A model generated the notes under the pieces. It ran no database searches. It saw only the letters and a list, made by a program, of their open reading frames with translations, and had not been told where the DNA came from. Position numbers and translations under genes: made by a program. From assembly GCA_963782465.1 (NCBI GenBank), contig CAWAJR010000003.1, positions 682,001 to 746,000 on the forward strand: DNA of 64,000 bases, given 5' to 3'. Of this stretch, positions 62,395 through 64,000 are shown piece by piece (the first letter of the stretch is position 1; every line of letters begins with the position of its first letter). The stretch comes from JAODBJ01 sp963782465. GTDB lineage: Bacteria > Actinomycetota > Acidimicrobiia > IMCC26256 > PALSA-610.

Positions 62395-62400
62395 ATGGTA
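62395..62400 (-). promoter_or_regulatory. -10 box for apt, leaderless
   Basis: TACCAT on the coding strand ends six bases before the ATG of apt and lies just after the expected secF stop at 62414. Confidence 0.45.
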
Positions 62401-62413
62401 ACGGTGCGGCCGG

Positions 62414-63822
62414 TCAGCGACGTTTGCGGCGTCGCTGCTGGCGCGGGCGGGGGGCGGCCGGACGCGACACGGCGGAGCTCGACGCCGGCAGGGCATCGCG
62501 GCTGCGGCCCCGGCCCCGACGGGGACGCCGACCTCTGCCGCCGGGGGCGGGCTCGTCGTGCCCGAGGCCTCGGCACGGCGGAGGCGTTCCCGCAGCGCCC
62601 GGTTCTGCGGCTCCTTTTCCTTCCACCACGCGAGCACGGGGGCGGCAACGAAGATCGACGAGTACGAGCCGATGAACAGCCCGACGAGCAGCGCGAGGGC
62701 GAAGTCTTCGAGGGTCGTCGCGCCCATGATCACCGAGCCGATGACGAGCAGCGACGCGACCGGCAAGAGCGCGACGAACGACGTCGACAGGGATCGCATC
62801 AACACGTTGTTCAGTGACCGGTTGACCATGTCGGAGTAGGTCGAGCGCCCGACGGCAGTCAGCGAGGCCTGGTTCTCCCTGACCTTGTCGAACACGACGA
62901 CGGTGTCGTAGAGGGAGAAACCGAGAATGGTGAGGAACGCGGTGACCGTCGCCGGCGACACCGGGAATTGGAACAGCGCGTAGAAGCCGACCGTGAAGAC
63001 GACGTCGTGGACCACCGCGAGGATGGCGGCCGCCGACATCTTCCACTCGAACCGCACCGTCAGGTACAGCGCGAGCAGGATGAAGAAGATGATCAGAGCC
63101 TTGATGGCCTTGCGGCTGACGTCGGAACCCCACGTCGGCCCCACCGTCGAAACACTGACGTCGCGGACCGACGCGTTCGCGTACTTCGCGAGCGTCGACG
63201 TCACCGCGTCGACGGGGCTCGGCGGCAGGGTCGCAGCCGTGACCGTCACATCGGTACCGCTGATCGTCGTCTTGACGCCCGAAACCCCGTGTTTCTTGGC
63301 GATGGCGGCGATCCCCGCCTCCGAGATCGCCTTGTTCTTCGACGTGACCGTGAACGTCCCGCCGTTCCCCGAGTTCGCGCGCACGAGCACGACGTCGGCT
63401 TCACCGACCTTGGCGTAGCCGGCGAGCTCGGTTTCGAATTCCTGCACCGGGTCGTTGAGCACGCGGGCTTCGACCCGGACGCTCTTGGTGCCCTGGCCCG
63501 ACAGGACGCTCACCTTCGCATCGCCGATGTGCAACGGCGCGAGCACGTTGCGCACGTCGGGCACCGACGGCGACTTGCCGGTGACGGGCACCTGCCACGA
63601 GCTCCCGCCCTTGAATTCGATGCTGAGGTTCAAGCCCCGCAACGTGAGCGCCAGGATGGCGATCACCATCAGCGACCCGGAGACGTAGAGCCACCGGCGG
63701 GAGTGCTTGATGAACTGGAAGTTGGTGCGCTCGTGGTAGAAGTCGGCCGGCCGGTGCCGCCGGGTGACACCCGGGATCCCGGTGTCCGGCCCGCTGAGCG
63801 CGTCGTCGCTCATGCGGCTCAC
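62414..63822 (-). CDS. secF: protein translocase subunit SecF, frameshift near the C-terminus
   Basis: SecF works with SecD to drive late steps of Sec export using the proton gradient. GTG at 63822 overlaps the secD stop as GTGA and follows GAGG. The protein has a first membrane helix, a large exported domain, and five helices with FLTILGFSLYDTVVVFDKVR and NVLMRSLSTSFVALLPVASL. The basic C-terminal tail ends PRPRQQRRRKRR and stop at 62414, but in a different frame from the body; one missing base near 62505-62530, in G-rich DNA, explains this. As written the body frame would run into apt. Confidence 0.9.
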
Positions 63823-64000
63823 GCGGTTGCCTCGGGGACGTCGAGGCCGAGGCGGATCCCGATACCCGGCAACCGGACGAGCTCGGGGCTACGGGCCATG
63901 AGCACCACGAGCGGGTGCATGAAGCAGTACGCGAGCAGCAGGTCGATCGCGGTCGACAGGCCGAGGAAGAAGGCGAACCCTCGCACCGACCCGGAGGCGA
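63819..64000 (-). CDS. secD: protein translocase subunit SecD (C-terminal end only)
   Basis: Only the last 60 or so residues are inside the window. SVRGFAFFLGLSTAIDLLLA and YCFMHPLVVLMARSPELV are the final two membrane helices of SecD, followed by a short tail ending PEATA and TGA at 63819. The stop overlaps the secF start. The N-terminal part lies beyond the right edge. Confidence 0.9.
   Translation of the reverse strand, partial: ASGSVRGFAFFLGLSTAIDLLLAYCFMHPLVVLMARSPELVRLPGIGIRLGLDVPEATA

Noticed and set aside
61858..63822. A SecF-Apt fusion protein of 654 residues
   Set aside because: The open frame is continuous, but the normal SecF basic tail and stop lie in another frame at 62414. 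Apt also has its own start and -10 box right after it, so a missing base in secF is the simpler reading.
1..64000. tRNA, rRNA or tmRNA genes
   Set aside because: I read for typical tRNA arm sequences and saw no convincing case; a tRNAscan-SE run would settle it.

Overview
The window is a stretch of a high-GC actinobacterial chromosome. Gene order follows the conserved actinobacterial series secD-secF-apt-relA ... hisS-aspS-rarA-alaS-ruvX-mltG-aroE ... aroC-aroK-aroB-aroQ-pepP-efp-nusB ... pyrR-pyrB-pyrC, nearly all on the minus strand. A complete type IV pilus gene set, an F420-type LLM oxidoreductase, a mycothiol-type DinB enzyme and many promoters placed for leaderless mRNAs suggest the class Acidimicrobiia or a relative. 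That placement is inference; no rRNA or tRNA gene was seen.

Layout, left to right. 1-2.2 kb: pyrC (cut by the edge), pyrB and pyrR, headed by a PyrR-binding RNA hairpin that overlaps the pyrR ribosome binding site. 2.2-6.1 kb: transglutaminase-DUF58-MoxR. 6.1-12.4 kb: DUF2017, clpS, nusB, efp, pepP, aroQ, aroB, aroK, aroC, mostly with 1-4 base overlaps. 12.4-18.7 kb: pilus operon 1 (HTH protein, a fused PilM-PilN, PilO, a PilP-like protein), a repeat array, the prepilin peptidase and two pilins; the major pilin has a c-di-GMP-I (GEMM) riboswitch leader. 18.8-31.6 kb: mixed metabolic and secreted genes (nitrilase, SGNH lipoprotein, LLM enzyme, antiporter-like transporter, ftsH, Tat-exported sulfatase, deaminase). 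31.98-35.66 kb: a small island bracketed by copies of the pilC 3' end, carrying a GNAT protein, vapBC and hypotheticals. 35.6-42.6 kb: pilC, pilT, a GT39-like glycosyltransferase, pilB and a PATAN (DUF4388) protein. 43.4-51.4 kb: a mycothiol-type enzyme, aroE, mltG, ruvX, alaS, two small membrane-associated proteins and rarA. 51.5-52.5 kb: a DUF559/AbiEi-like gene between two near-identical palindromes. 52.5-64 kb: aspS, hisS, a repeat, three minor pilins, relA, apt, secF and the end of secD.

How the genes work together. The pilus genes form a whole machine: pilins, peptidase, platform PilC, motors PilB and PilT, and the PilMNOP alignment complex. Cyclic di-GMP appears to enter it twice, through the riboswitch ahead of the major pilin and through an MshEN-type N-terminal domain on PilB. 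A PATAN protein beside pilB is a further candidate regulator. The shikimate genes, the pyrimidine genes and the translation and protein-quality genes are ordinary housekeeping.

Caution on the sequence itself. Eight genes (aroC, the transporter, a secreted protein, the sulfatase, aroE, alaS, relA, secF) are each split by a small frame error, usually a missing G in a short G run. Because several are essential, these look like sequencing or assembly errors rather than true pseudogenes. They are given here as single genes with the shift position stated.
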